Source: Myxococcales bacterium
GTDB taxonomy: Bacteria; Myxococcota; Myxococcia; Myxococcales; 40CM-4-68-19
Assembly: GCA_020201435.1 (NCBI GenBank)
Contig: JAIVGS010000191.1
Coordinates: 1 to 36,494 of the forward strand
Length of the DNA: 36,494 bases
Reading direction: 5' to 3'
Part shown: positions 1-8,143 of the stretch, piece after piece
Numbering within the stretch: position 1 is the first letter of the stretch
How the letters are laid out: every line of letters starts with the position of its first letter
Made by a program: the position numbers and the translations under genes
The notes under the pieces: generated by a model
What the model was told of the DNA's origin: nothing
Databases searched by the model: none
Seen by the model: only the letters and a program-made list of their open reading frames with translations

Positions 1-2170
1 GCGTCAGGCGCACGCCGGCGTGCGTGTCGCAGCCCGAGAGGGTCACGCTGCTCGGCGAGTCGGGGCGATCGAGGGTCACGTCCTGCGGATGATCGTCGAC
101 GCCGGGAGCCGGCGGCGCGCACAACGCACCGTCGAATTGCCCGGCCGGCGCGTCGTTGCGCAGCCGCGCGAGCGCTTCGCACGCTTCGCGGCCGCAGCGG
201 TCGAGCTTTTGCACCCAGGCGTCGCTGAAGCCGAACGGCGGCGGGAAATCGAGCGAGCGTCCGTCGGAAGCAGCGGGCGCCGCGATCTCCGGAGCGCGGA
301 GACCGAAGAGCCGCCGCACCGACGCGGCGATGTCCTCGGGGCATCTTCCGCCGCGCACCGGACACAACCGATCGGCGACGGCGTGCTTGTCGAGCGCGGC
401 GCGATACGCCTCGCGCAGCCGGCGGCGGATCTCGCGGGTCGGCACGCCGCGCCCGTCGCAGATCAGCGGGCCCGGGAGGTAGTCGATGACCCGCGTCCCG
501 CCCTCGGTGAAGATCTTGTAGCCGACCACCGATGCGACGCGACGGTCGATCGTCTCCTGCGACAGGAGCCGGCACAGGACGCGAGAGGTCCGCGCCGACA
601 CCGCCCGCGCGATCTCGTCGTTTTCGCGGCGCGGATCGGCCTCGGCGTAGATCACTTCCAGCCGCTCCGCGACCGCTCCGAGCTCGCGCTCCTCGAGGCC
701 GGTGAAGAGCGCGTCGACATCGACGGCGAGCGGCTCGCAGAGCAGCGAACGCGCGCGGCGCAGGGTCTCGCGGACCGAAGCGATGTCCGAGATTCGCGCG
801 ATGCGCAGCTGCTGCTTGCTGGCGCCGAGCATCGCGGCGACCGCGGCCGCTTCCGCGGTCTTGTCGCGCACCGGGACGGCGCCGAGCGGGCCGATGCACT
901 TGCGGCCGTGCGGCGGCGAGGCGAAATAGGCGACCTTCAACGTCGACGGCGAAAGTCCCGGGATCGGCAGCGCGGAGCCGGCCGCCGGATCGACCCACGC
1001 CAGGCGCGCTTCCGCGTCCTGCAGATCCTTCACCGGCGGAAGCGCGGCGGCTCGCTGTTCGAGCGCGTCGGCGTCGGGAGCGGCGGCGACCGCGATCCAC
1101 CGCGCCGCCAGGTCGCCGTCGTCCCCCGAGAGGCCCGAAACCTGAAGTCCGAGATCGAGGTGGAGCGCCGCGTGGCGCAGCGAACCGAGCGCCGCGGGCC
1201 AGCGCGTCGCGCGCGCCGCCGCCGATGCCGCTGGCAGCTCCTCGATCGACGCCGCAGCCGCCTGCCACGCCTTGACGACGGTTCCGGCATCCGGCAAGCG
1301 CGGCGCTGGCCCGTCGTAGAACGTCGCCCGGGCTCCGTCGAGCTGCGCGAGCGCGCTCTCCACGCCGGTGACGATCGGATCGATCTGCACGCCGCACCGG
1401 CGCGCCTCCGCCGCGAGCTGCGTCCCGAGATCGCGCAGCGCCGCGCTCGGATGCTCGACCCTGCCCGTGGCCTGGCGCGCGAACGCGCCGTCGATCGCGA
1501 ACGCCTCCTGCACCGCGCGCGAGAAGAACTCGTCGAGGCCCTGCCGGGCCCCGAACAGACCGGTCAGCTCGACGTCGACGCGGCAAGTCTTGCAAGCGTT
1601 GCGCGGCCACTCGTCCGGCGCCCGCGAAGGACGCGAGAGGACCACCGTCAACTTGCCGCCGGCGGCGACGTCCATCACCTTGTCGAACGCGATCGGCCCT
1701 TCGGTGTCGAGATCGAGCGCGCTGGCGAACCGCGGCTTGCGGACCAGCACCCGAAGCTTCCCGGTGACTTCGGGAATGTCGCGGAGCGTGAGGCGCACCT
1801 CGCCCAGCTCGCCCTCGGGAGGAAGCTGCAGCTCCTGCGAGACGAGGAGGCTTTCGCAGCGCATCCCCGACGGCGGCGACGGGACCACGGTGCGCTGCGC
1901 GACCGAGAGGGGCGGCACCGAGGCGCATCCGCTCGCGACGAGCAGCAGCAGGAGCAGCGCGCCGATCGCGACCGCGACCAGCGGCGCCCGCTGCTCGAGC
2001 CGCCAGCCGCGCTTCCACGGATGCGTCGACGGCTGGAGCGCGAGGCGGAGCACGGTCAAGGGCCACGAGACGCGCTCGAAATCCTCGTCGATGTCCGGCT
2101 CCAGCGGCGACGCGACGACGATGCGCCGATGCGGCGCCTCGGTGCGCGCAGGCTGAAGGGACGACGGCAT
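1..2170 (-). CDS. Large single-pass membrane protein of unknown family (3' end outside window)
   Basis: The family is not recognised. The frame stays open from the ATG at 2170 to the left edge, so 723 residues are visible and the C-terminus is missing. A cytoplasmic stretch of about 60 residues precedes one strong hydrophobic helix at residues 62-80 (ending LLLLLLVASGC), so most of the protein should lie outside the inner membrane. The exported part has scattered cysteines (C104, a CxxC at C193/C196, and more further on), which could form disulfides. It follows the upstream gene after only 3 bases and is the last visible gene of a four-gene minus-strand unit (5140 to 1). An Arg-rich open frame on the opposite strand is its shadow. 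An internal start giving a lipoprotein ending at C82 is possible but less likely. Confidence is good for the gene and low for function. Confidence 0.8.
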   Translation of the reverse strand, partial: MPSSLQPARTEAPHRRIVVASPLEPDIDEDFERVSWPLTVLRLALQPSTHPWKRGWRLEQRAPLVAVAIGALLLLLLVASGCASVPPLSVAQRTVVPSPPSGMRCESLLVSQELQLPPEGELGEVRLTLRDIPEVTGKLRVLVRKPRFASALDLDTEGPIAFDKVMDVAAGGKLTVVLSRPSRAPDEWPRNACKTCRVDVELTGLFGARQGLDEFFSRAVQEAFAIDGAFARQATGRVEHPSAALRDLGTQLAAEARRCGVQIDPIVTGVESALAQLDGARATFYDGPAPRLPDAGTVVKAWQAAAASIEELPAASAAARATRWPAALGSLRHAALHLDLGLQVSGLSGDDGDLAARWIAVAAAPDADALEQRAAALPPVKDLQDAEARLAWVDPAAGSALPIPGLSPSTLKVAYFASPPHGRKCIGPLGAVPVRDKTAEAAAVAAMLGASKQQLRIARISDIASVRETLRRARSLLCEPLAVDVDALFTGLEERELGAVAERLEVIYAEADPRRENDEIARAVSARTSRVLCRLLSQETIDRRVASVVGYKIFTEGGTRVIDYLPGPLICDGRGVPTREIRRRLREAYRAALDKHAVADRLCPVRGGRCPEDIAASVRRLFGLRAPEIAAPAASDGRSLDFPPPFGFSDAWVQKLDRCGREACEALARLRNDAPAGQFDGALCAPPAPGVDDHPQDVTLDRPDSPSSVTLSGCDTHAGVRLT

Positions 2171-2173
2171 CGA

Positions 2174-3076
2174 TCACCTGTGCGAAAGCAGCTCGGAGGC
2201 CTCGAAGACGCGCTGCATCTCGTCGGGGAGCAGCGGTCCCGCGCGCTGCGCGAACTCGTCGGTGCACGGCCGGACCGGTTCCGGATAGCCGCGCGCCGCG
2301 AGCCGCGCCTCGATGGTGCGGCCGGCGAAGTGGGTGCGCTCCTTCTCGCCGCGGCGCCGGTTGTGCGCGCGCTCGACGGCGGCGAAGACCGCCAGCGGAT
2401 GCGCTCCCGGGTGCAGCGACGAGACGGCGTCGACGTCGAGCGAGACCGCGCCCTCCTCGTCCCGGCCGCCGACGAGGTCGTCGAGCACCGCGGCCTCGGC
2501 CGCCGGCAGCTGCTGATCGAAGAGATGGAGCTGGCTGGGATCGATCGATCCACGGAAGGCGGCGCGGCCCGCCGCGGTCGACAGCTGCGCGATTGCGACC
2601 AGCAGGTCGGCGTCGAACTCGCGCACGCCCCACAGCTCGCTGCCGCCGGAGACGAGCGGAATCCGCAGCCGCACGAGCGCGTCGAGATATTGGGCACGGC
2701 GCTCGCGCGTGGTGCGGCCGGCGGGCGCGAGGAACAGGATCGGCCGCGGCGCATCGCGCCAGCCTTCGGGCATCGTCTCGATCGCCTGCGGCGTCAGCTC
2801 GACGAAGACCTCGCCGGTGAGCGGCTTGGCGAGCAGCAGGTGGCGCACCAGCAGGAGCGGCTCGGCGTAATCGCGCAGCCAGGTCTCGACCACCTCGCGC
2901 TCCGCGCGGCGCAGGGCGGCGAAATCGAAGATCGCCAGCCACGGCCCTTCGAGCCACGTCACGGCGGCCTTGCCCGAGATCCGCGTGCCCGGCCCCGGCG
3001 CTCCGGCGGCCGTGCAGGCGCCGGCAGTCACGGAAAGAATTCGGGTCCAGATTGCCGCGACGTCGAGAGAAATCAT
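2174..3076 (-). CDS. Protein of unknown family, 300 aa
   Basis: The family is not recognised. The ATG at 3076 is chosen because a strong purine-rich ribosome site (GGAGGGAAAGGGG) lies just before it; a start nine codons earlier would cover that site. The protein begins with a short weakly hydrophobic segment and then looks like a soluble mixed alpha/beta domain, with segments such as WLAIFDFAALRRAEREVVE near residue 50 and PRPILFLAPAGRTTRERR near residue 115. No catalytic motif stands out. It lies 34 bases after the stop of the upstream gene and 3 bases before the large membrane protein, so co-expression is very likely. A run of seven T on the coding strand sits 22 bases before the start; the same motif recurs before two other genes of this block. 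A cytoplasmic partner of the downstream membrane protein is an inference. Confidence 0.75.
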   Translation of the reverse strand: MISLDVAAIWTRILSVTAGACTAAGAPGPGTRISGKAAVTWLEGPWLAIFDFAALRRAEREVVETWLRDYAEPLLLVRHLLLAKPLTGEVFVELTPQAIETMPEGWRDAPRPILFLAPAGRTTRERRAQYLDALVRLRIPLVSGGSELWGVREFDADLLVAIAQLSTAAGRAAFRGSIDPSQLHLFDQQLPAAEAAVLDDLVGGRDEEGAVSLDVDAVSSLHPGAHPLAVFAAVERAHNRRRGEKERTHFAGRTIEARLAARGYPEPVRPCTDEFAQRAGPLLPDEMQRVFEASELLSHR

Positions 3077-3110
3077 GTCCACCCCTTTCCCTCCACGAAG
3101 CAAAAAAACC

Positions 3111-4013
3111 CTAGAGCAGCGCGAGGAGTCGGCGCAAGCCGGTCATCGTGCTGAATTTCCTGGCAGTTTCCGACAGCTCGGCGAGCTCGGCGGGCGTCGC
3201 CGGGGCGGCCCGATCGACCTGAAGGACGGCCAGTCCACCGCGCTGCGTCGGACGGGCGACCGCGGCGACCCGGGCAAAGAGCGCGCACGCCTCCTGGAGC
3301 GACGCGCGCGCCCTCGCAGCGCCGGCGACGAACACGTCGGGCTCGATTTCCCACGGCAGCGCGTCGCAGATCGCGCGCAGCCGTTCGGCGGCGCGGAGAT
3401 CGGCTTGAGTCGCCTGGAACAGCCGCAGCGCGGCCTTTCGGGTCGAGGGCGGAAGCCGCGACCATTCCGCGCTCAAGACGCGCAGCACCAGTCCGACCGC
3501 GACTTCGGAGGTCAGCAATGGCTGCGGGCGCGCACTGGCATGAAGAATGCCGAACCATGCCGTGGCGGGCGGCGGCTCGTGGAGCGCCGGCCTGACCCGC
3601 GTCTCGACGCAGTGAAAAGCGAGCGCGAAGGCGGGGTCCTGGAGGAGCGCTTCGGACTCGCCGATCGCCCGCTCGGGGGACGCGGCGTGGTGAACGGCGT
3701 TCACTCGTTCCGAGACCGCCGGTGAACGCTGTTCACCGGGAGATTCGACCGTGACGGCGATCGCCGAAACCGCGAACTGCGGCAGCGCCTCGAACTGCCG
3801 CACCCATCGCTCGAGCTCGATCCACAGCACCCGCTCGATCGATCCCCGCGCCGACTCGTGGAGGAGCACGCGCCGCTGCCGGATGGTCTGCTCGAGCCAG
3901 GGTCGCAGGCGCGGCGCCCTGGTCAGGACCGCTTCCCACCGCGCGATCAGCTCCGCGCAATCGACCGGCGCCGCCGAAGGGTCGGGAAATTGCGGTGCGG
4001 GAAGCTTGCTCAC
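3111..4013 (-). CDS. Protein of unknown family, 300 aa
   Basis: The family is not recognised. The GTG at 4013 is chosen because it overlaps the stop of the preceding gene as GTGA, the arrangement used repeatedly in this window; ATGs further upstream would lie inside the preceding gene and encode an Arg-rich shadow sequence. The protein has no signal peptide or membrane helix. It appears largely alpha-helical, with many Ala, Leu, Arg and Glu residues, and I see no catalytic motif. It is the second gene of the 5140-to-1 minus-strand unit, so translational coupling to the first is likely. The two adjacent proteins share a helical, Arg/Leu/Glu-rich character and may form a cytoplasmic complex; that is inference. 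Confidence 0.75.
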   Translation of the reverse strand: MSKLPAPQFPDPSAAPVDCAELIARWEAVLTRAPRLRPWLEQTIRQRRVLLHESARGSIERVLWIELERWVRQFEALPQFAVSAIAVTVESPGEQRSPAVSERVNAVHHAASPERAIGESEALLQDPAFALAFHCVETRVRPALHEPPPATAWFGILHASARPQPLLTSEVAVGLVLRVLSAEWSRLPPSTRKAALRLFQATQADLRAAERLRAICDALPWEIEPDVFVAGAARARASLQEACALFARVAAVARPTQRGGLAVLQVDRAAPATPAELAELSETARKFSTMTGLRRLLALL

Positions 4014-5140
4014 GGCGTCTCCAACAGCTCGCGGCCGTTCTCTTCCAGCCAGCGCAGCATCGCCGGTAACCGCTGGCGCGCGCCATCTGTTTCCGGCGCC
4101 TCCAGCGTCGCGCGCAACAAGCCGGGCAATTTCTCGAGCAGGTCGCTGCGCGGCGATCCGCCGGCGGCGAGGAGACGGACGGCGAGATCGTCGGTGCGGT
4201 CTGGCAGCCACTCCGAGGACGAGAAGCCCGCGTCCTCGAACGGCGCCGAGAGCCCGCCGGCGGGCCCGCCGTTGTTGCGGCGCTCGTCGGCGATGTGCGT
4301 CAAGAGCACGAAGAAGCAGAGCGCCGCGGCCTCCGGCGCGAGCACGTCGACGCGCTGGGGCAGAAGCTTTCCCTCACCGTCGCGCCACGGCCACAGCGAG
4401 GCGCCGGGTCCGGACGCGAATCGAGCGAGCAGCGCCTGCGCGTGTCCCGCCGTGCGTCCGTTCTCGGCGTTGCGCCGCAGCCGCTTGCGCGCGTTGCCGG
4501 AGGCCGCCTGGACGAGGCTGGGCAGATATGCGCCCCGCTCGTCGCCGCGCCCGGTCGGATGCGGCGACCAGAGGCGATCCTCGACGCGCTCCCAGGCCGC
4601 TTCGTGTCCGAATCCGACGTGGCGGAACGCGACGTAGACCGCCTGCGAAATCTTGAGCACTCGCACGAGCAGCGCGGCGAACGGCTCGGCGCGCAGCGTG
4701 CGATGACTGACGCCGTGCAACACCTCCCGCGCGACGGCCCGCGAGTTGCGCGATCCGGTCAGCCGCTGGGCGACGTTCTCGAGCTCGGACATCGCGCGCA
4801 ACAGCGCCCACATCACCGCCGGACTTTCGGCGCGGCCGAGGGCGAGCGCCGCTTCGGCGAGCCACTCGCGGGTCGCGATCGGCAGCGTCGGCGTCGCCCG
4901 CTCGCACGCTCGCCAACTCTCCGGACGGCCGACCAGGCCGATCGCCTCGCCGCCTTCGGCGCCCAGCCGTTCGCGGACGGCAGGCGAGAAGACCAGATCA
5001 GGCTCCAGGTCAGTGCGGCGCCGCCCCCGGGTAGGTGCGCGCGAAAAGTACGAAGCGAGACCAATTCCCGACGCGTGCGCGCCGCTGCGGGCCTCGTACG
5101 CGAGGCGCAGGCACGATTCGAGATTCGGCAGCCGCTCCAT
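4010..5140 (-). CDS. Helical protein of unknown family, 376 aa
   Basis: The family is not recognised. It starts at the ATG at 5140 (MERLPNLESC) and is the first gene of the minus-strand unit facing away from the HExxH gene. It has no signal peptide or transmembrane segment and seems cytoplasmic and mostly alpha-helical. The segment WLAEAALALGRAESPAVMWALL near residues 90-110 resembles a helical-repeat fold, but no repeat period is clear. A basic patch (ARKRLRRNAENGR, near residue 215) could contact nucleic acid or lipid headgroups. The ribosome site is weak (GGAA). An inverted repeat between this gene and the divergent gene may control both. The last bases overlap the next start (GTGA). Function is unknown. 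Confidence 0.75.
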   Translation of the reverse strand: MERLPNLESCLRLAYEARSGAHASGIGLASYFSRAPTRGRRRTDLEPDLVFSPAVRERLGAEGGEAIGLVGRPESWRACERATPTLPIATREWLAEAALALGRAESPAVMWALLRAMSELENVAQRLTGSRNSRAVAREVLHGVSHRTLRAEPFAALLVRVLKISQAVYVAFRHVGFGHEAAWERVEDRLWSPHPTGRGDERGAYLPSLVQAASGNARKRLRRNAENGRTAGHAQALLARFASGPGASLWPWRDGEGKLLPQRVDVLAPEAAALCFFVLLTHIADERRNNGGPAGGLSAPFEDAGFSSSEWLPDRTDDLAVRLLAAGGSPRSDLLEKLPGLLRATLEAPETDGARQRLPAMLRWLEENGRELLETP

Positions 5141-5159
5141 TCGTGTTCCGACTCCAACC

Positions 5160-5187
5160 GTGACCGCCCCCGCGCGTTGGCGGTCAC
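5160..5187. promoter_or_regulatory. Perfect inverted repeat in a divergent intergenic region (possible operator)
   Basis: GTGACCGCC at 5160-5168 and GGCGGTCAC at 5179-5187 are perfect 9-base reverse complements separated by 10 bases. They lie in the 71-base gap between two divergent genes (starts at 5140 and 5212). That position and symmetry fit an operator for a dimeric repressor or activator acting on both units. A hairpin in the 5' leader of either transcript is the alternative. No regulator gene is visible nearby. The repeat is seen directly; its role is inferred. Confidence 0.5.
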
Positions 5188-5211
5188 GCAGCAGTGCCGT
5201 TATGAAAAGAA

Positions 5212-6810
5212 GTGACCGTGGAACCAGGCCGGTTTCAAATGAGGTTGGACGAAGCCGGGGGTAGCGGAGTCCCGCACGGCATCGTCGAGGTCAGTTTCGA
5301 ACAGGCCATACCCGAAGGCCTGCGGCGCGCGGTCCTCGCCGGCCTCGAGGACGCGCCCGGACTTCTCGCCCGGGCGCTGCACGTCGCTCCGCCGCGGCGG
5401 CCGTACCAGCGGGTCGAGATCGGGCTGCAAGCCGGCGACGCCGCGCAGGGCGAGGCGCTCGCGCTCGGCGCGGGATCGATCCGGTTGACGATCGGGTCGT
5501 CGGCCGCCGAGGCGCGCAGCATCGCCTGCCACGAAGCGCTGCACCTCCTCCTCGCCAGCGCGCTGCGCGGCGGCGAGAAGTGGAACGATCCCGAGCTCGC
5601 CTTCGGCGACTGGATCGTGCGCGGAATCGAAAGCGGGCTCGATGCGCCGCGGTTCCATGCACCCCTTCCGGAGGTCGTCACCCGCCTCCCGAAATCGCGC
5701 AGGGAGGTCGCGAACAGATTGACGGATGCGGAGCCGCTTTATTTCGGCGAGCCTCTGGCCCGGGCGCTGGAGCGCGAGAGCAGCGCGCAACGGCGCCTGT
5801 GGCTGGTGGAAGCGGCCCTCGGGGTCCATCATCTCGAGGCCGCCGCGCGGCTCGGCGAAGGCGCGCTGCGGGCGGTGATCCTCGACGACTGGCTGCTCGA
5901 CTACGAGCAGTACGCGCACGCAGTCGGCAATGCTCCGGCCGACGCGGGCAACCTCTGGCGCCTGTCGGATCCCGGCTGGTCTCGCGATCCGCTGGTCCGG
6001 CTCTCGGCCGCCGCCCAGGCGCTGCAGCGCGACGATCGCTGCGCGTTCGCCGGCGAGCAGTTCACGCGCGAAGGCGAGCCGCTGGTATGGAAGAACCGCG
6101 GCCGGGTGCGGCTGCCGCTTCTCGATGCTCCCGCCGTTTCCCGGCCGCCTCCGATCCATGGTTTCCGCGCTGCTCTCGCTGGGCTCGACCCCACTGTAGT
6201 CGACGATGCTTCCCGCGGCGAAGCGCGGAAGTTCGAGGCGCGCGCGTTGTGGCCGCGGATCCTGGCGCGGCTGCTGGCGACCGGCGTCCGGCCGCCCGAT
6301 GCCGATGCGGACTCGGTCGGCGTCGTCCAGATCGCCGACGGCGAGGGCGCAGACGAAGCCTTCCACATCTGGCGCGACGCCGCGGACGAGCTGCGCCGGA
6401 TCGCCGGCGATTGCGCGCCGTGGGTGCCCACCGTCGTCGCGCCGCGGGAAATCGATGCCGTCGCTTCGATCCTGCTGGTTCACGGAGCGCCGCCCTCCGC
6501 GGAATCGATCCTCTCTTCGCGCCGACTGGCGGCGCAGCGGCCGGTCCGCGGCACCGTGTTCCGCGATCATCTCGGCAATGGACGCGCATGGGAGCGGCTG
6601 CCCGATTTCGAGCCGCCGCTCGATCCGCGCTATCGGGACGACGCGTGGTCTGCGGGACCCGTGCCGCCGTCTCTCGCCGAGCTGCCCGCGGCGGTCGAGG
6701 CGGCTACGGCGAAGGGGCGACTCACGTCGCCCCTCGTCTACCTCCTCTCGATGATGGCGTTCGGCGTCGAGGAGTGCCACTACCGCGTCACCGGTATGGA
6801 TCGGCGGTAG
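5212..6810 (+). CDS. HExxH-containing putative zinc metalloprotease, unknown family, 532 aa
   Basis: The protein contains HEALH at residues 107-111 in the context ARSIACHEALHLLLASAL, the classic zincin pattern of a helix carrying two zinc-binding His and a catalytic Glu. Acidic residues that could supply a third ligand follow (E128, D133, E140, in PELAFGDWIVRGIESG), but which one serves is uncertain. The rest, over 350 residues, matches no family I know. No signal peptide or membrane helix is seen, so action in the cytoplasm is most likely. The GTG at 5212 is a tentative start; GTG 5218 and ATG 5239 are alternatives. It stands alone on the plus strand between two minus-strand units, shares the divergent region with the inverted repeat, and overlaps the next convergent gene by 23 bases. 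The HExxH could be chance, so the enzyme call is moderate. Confidence 0.7.
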   Translation: MTVEPGRFQMRLDEAGGSGVPHGIVEVSFEQAIPEGLRRAVLAGLEDAPGLLARALHVAPPRRPYQRVEIGLQAGDAAQGEALALGAGSIRLTIGSSAAEARSIACHEALHLLLASALRGGEKWNDPELAFGDWIVRGIESGLDAPRFHAPLPEVVTRLPKSRREVANRLTDAEPLYFGEPLARALERESSAQRRLWLVEAALGVHHLEAAARLGEGALRAVILDDWLLDYEQYAHAVGNAPADAGNLWRLSDPGWSRDPLVRLSAAAQALQRDDRCAFAGEQFTREGEPLVWKNRGRVRLPLLDAPAVSRPPPIHGFRAALAGLDPTVVDDASRGEARKFEARALWPRILARLLATGVRPPDADADSVGVVQIADGEGADEAFHIWRDAADELRRIAGDCAPWVPTVVAPREIDAVASILLVHGAPPSAESILSSRRLAAQRPVRGTVFRDHLGNGRAWERLPDFEPPLDPRYRDDAWSAGPVPPSLAELPAAVEAATAKGRLTSPLVYLLSMMAFGVEECHYRVTGMDRR

Positions 6811-7627
6811 CCACCGGCCTTCGCGACGCCGAGGCCATCGGGGCGATCGGCGACGGCAACGCTCGGGGCGATCCCTGGCCGTCCGCCTGCGTCGCGACCT
6901 CGGTCGCCAGGCGGGCCGCGGCTCGCTGCGTGATCGCTGCCATCACCTTCGCCCGCAGCGCGAGCAGGCCCGCCTTGCGCCGCAGCGAGTAGAGGCTCAG
7001 GCCGCCGTCCGGCCCGCCGGCGACGAGCGTCTCCTTGACCAGGCCCGAGATCTCGTCCTGCAGCGCCTTGTCGGCAGGATCGCCGGCCTGGCACGTGTCG
7101 GGCGAGAGGAAGCACGCGGAGTTCGTCAACCGGTCGTCGCGGTCGGCGGCGCGGATCTGATCGTCGGCGTCGCGCGCGAGGTTGCCGGTCGCGCTGTCGC
7201 TGCCGGGAGCGCCGTTGGTCGACCCGTCGCTGTCCATCGCGTCGACTTCTCGCAGCACGCCTTCGTAGATCGAGCGCGCCTGCTCGAGGTCGTGCTTGTA
7301 CGCGGCGAGGAACCGCGCGTGCGCCGCCTGCGCCTCGCGGGTGTGCGTGCCGCCGTTGTTCACCTGGCTCTTCCACGCCTGGTAGAGCCTGCGGGTCGCG
7401 TCGCTGCGCTCGACGCTCGCCGCCTGGCCGAGCTTGACCCACGCGCGGCTGACGCGGATCGCGGGGCTGTCCTCGGTCTCGGCCCACTTCGCGTCCGTCG
7501 CCTGCACCGCGGGCATCGGCACCGGCGGCAGCGGATACGTCACCGATTCGGCCGCCTTCACCGGCGTGAACTCTTCGGCGCGCGCCGCGGCCGCCAGCAC
7601 CATCGACAATAGTACGATTCGGATCAT
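6788..7627 (-). CDS. Secreted protein of unknown family, 279 aa
   Basis: The family is not recognised. A standard signal peptide is visible (MIRIVLLSMVLAAAARA, with likely cleavage after ARA at residue 17), so the protein is exported to the periplasm or beyond. The mature part is hydrophilic and mostly helical, with two cysteines close together (CFLSPDTC, near residue 175) that could form a disulfide. An Asp/Ser/Gly-rich linker (DAMDSDGSTNGAPGSDS) separates two helical halves. A good ribosome site (AGGAG) precedes the ATG. It is the last gene of the 10369-to-6788 minus-strand unit, 12 bases after the coiled-coil membrane protein, and its 3' end overlaps the convergent HExxH gene by 23 bases. 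No enzymatic motif is seen; a structural or adaptor role is a guess. Confidence 0.75.
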   Translation of the reverse strand: MIRIVLLSMVLAAAARAEEFTPVKAAESVTYPLPPVPMPAVQATDAKWAETEDSPAIRVSRAWVKLGQAASVERSDATRRLYQAWKSQVNNGGTHTREAQAAHARFLAAYKHDLEQARSIYEGVLREVDAMDSDGSTNGAPGSDSATGNLARDADDQIRAADRDDRLTNSACFLSPDTCQAGDPADKALQDEISGLVKETLVAGGPDGGLSLYSLRRKAGLLALRAKVMAAITQRAAARLATEVATQADGQGSPRALPSPIAPMASASRRPVATADPYR

Positions 7628-7639
7628 CGTCGTCTCCTC

Positions 7640-8143
7640 TTACGGCCGGCCGTCGTTGGACGAGCGCAGCACGGGCGCGAGCATCTGCAGGATCTGTTCC
7701 TGATCGGACGGCGGCGGCGGCGCGTGCGCCTTCTGGTACGCCGCGATCTGCGCGCGCGCGTCGGTCAGCTCCTTCTCGAGCGCGCCGATCTGCTTCTTGT
7801 AGGCCTCGGCCTGCTTCTGCGCGGCCCTGGTCCGGCCGAGCTCGCGGTCGAACTCGGCTTTCGCGACCGTCGCCAGCTTGCCGGCAGCGGTCACCGCGTT
7901 GCCGATGATGTTGGTATCCTTCGGCTTTTCCGTGGGCTGCACGAGCGGCTCGATCTTCGGCTGTTCGATCTTCGGAGCCACGGTCGCGAGCGCGACCTGC
8001 TGCTGCGGCTTCTGCGCGCCGTTCTGCCGCAGGATCCAGATCAAGAGCCCGGCGATGATCGCGCCCAGCACGGCATAGGGCCAGACGTGCGCGCGCGACG
8101 GAGCGGCTTCGATGGGACGGAACTCAGGGCGATCGTTCGGCAT
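7640..8143 (-). CDS. Single-pass membrane protein with periplasmic coiled coil, 167 aa
   Basis: The N-terminal 19 residues are cytoplasmic. A clear transmembrane helix follows at about 20-38 (VWPYAVLGAIIAGLLIWIL). A Pro/Lys/Glu-rich stretch comes next, then a predicted coiled coil at about 90-135 (repeated Ala, Lys, Glu and Gln heptads), ending in a PPPP turn and a short amphipathic tail. The layout resembles small bitopic scaffold proteins of secretion, division or motility machines, but no named family fits. The ATG at 8143 lies inside the 3' end of the lipoprotein gene (20-base overlap), so the two are translationally coupled. It may bridge the inner membrane and periplasmic partners; that is inference from layout only. 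Confidence 0.75.
   Translation of the reverse strand: MPNDRPEFRPIEAAPSRAHVWPYAVLGAIIAGLLIWILRQNGAQKPQQQVALATVAPKIEQPKIEPLVQPTEKPKDTNIIGNAVTAAGKLATVAKAEFDRELGRTRAAQKQAEAYKKQIGALEKELTDARAQIAAYQKAHAPPPPSDQEQILQMLAPVLRSSNDGRP

Noticed and set aside
3098-3108. T-run/GCTT motif as a sigma-54 promoter (TTGCT as the -12 part)
   Set aside because: The GG of a -24 element should be 10 bases from GC; here GG lies 7 to 8 bases away at all four sites.
3098-3108. T-run after the gene at 3111-4013 as an intrinsic terminator
   Set aside because: No stable stem precedes the T-run, and the next gene starts 22 bases later on the same strand.
20-3154. A 1044-codon open frame on the plus strand
   Set aside because: It is Arg-rich and low in hydrophobic residues, runs opposite three minus-strand genes with good starts and normal composition, and is a typical shadow frame in GC-rich DNA.
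5200-6780. A 526-codon minus-strand frame opposite the HExxH gene
   Set aside because: Arg-rich with no motif; the plus-strand frame has normal protein character (hydrophobic helices, the HEALH site).
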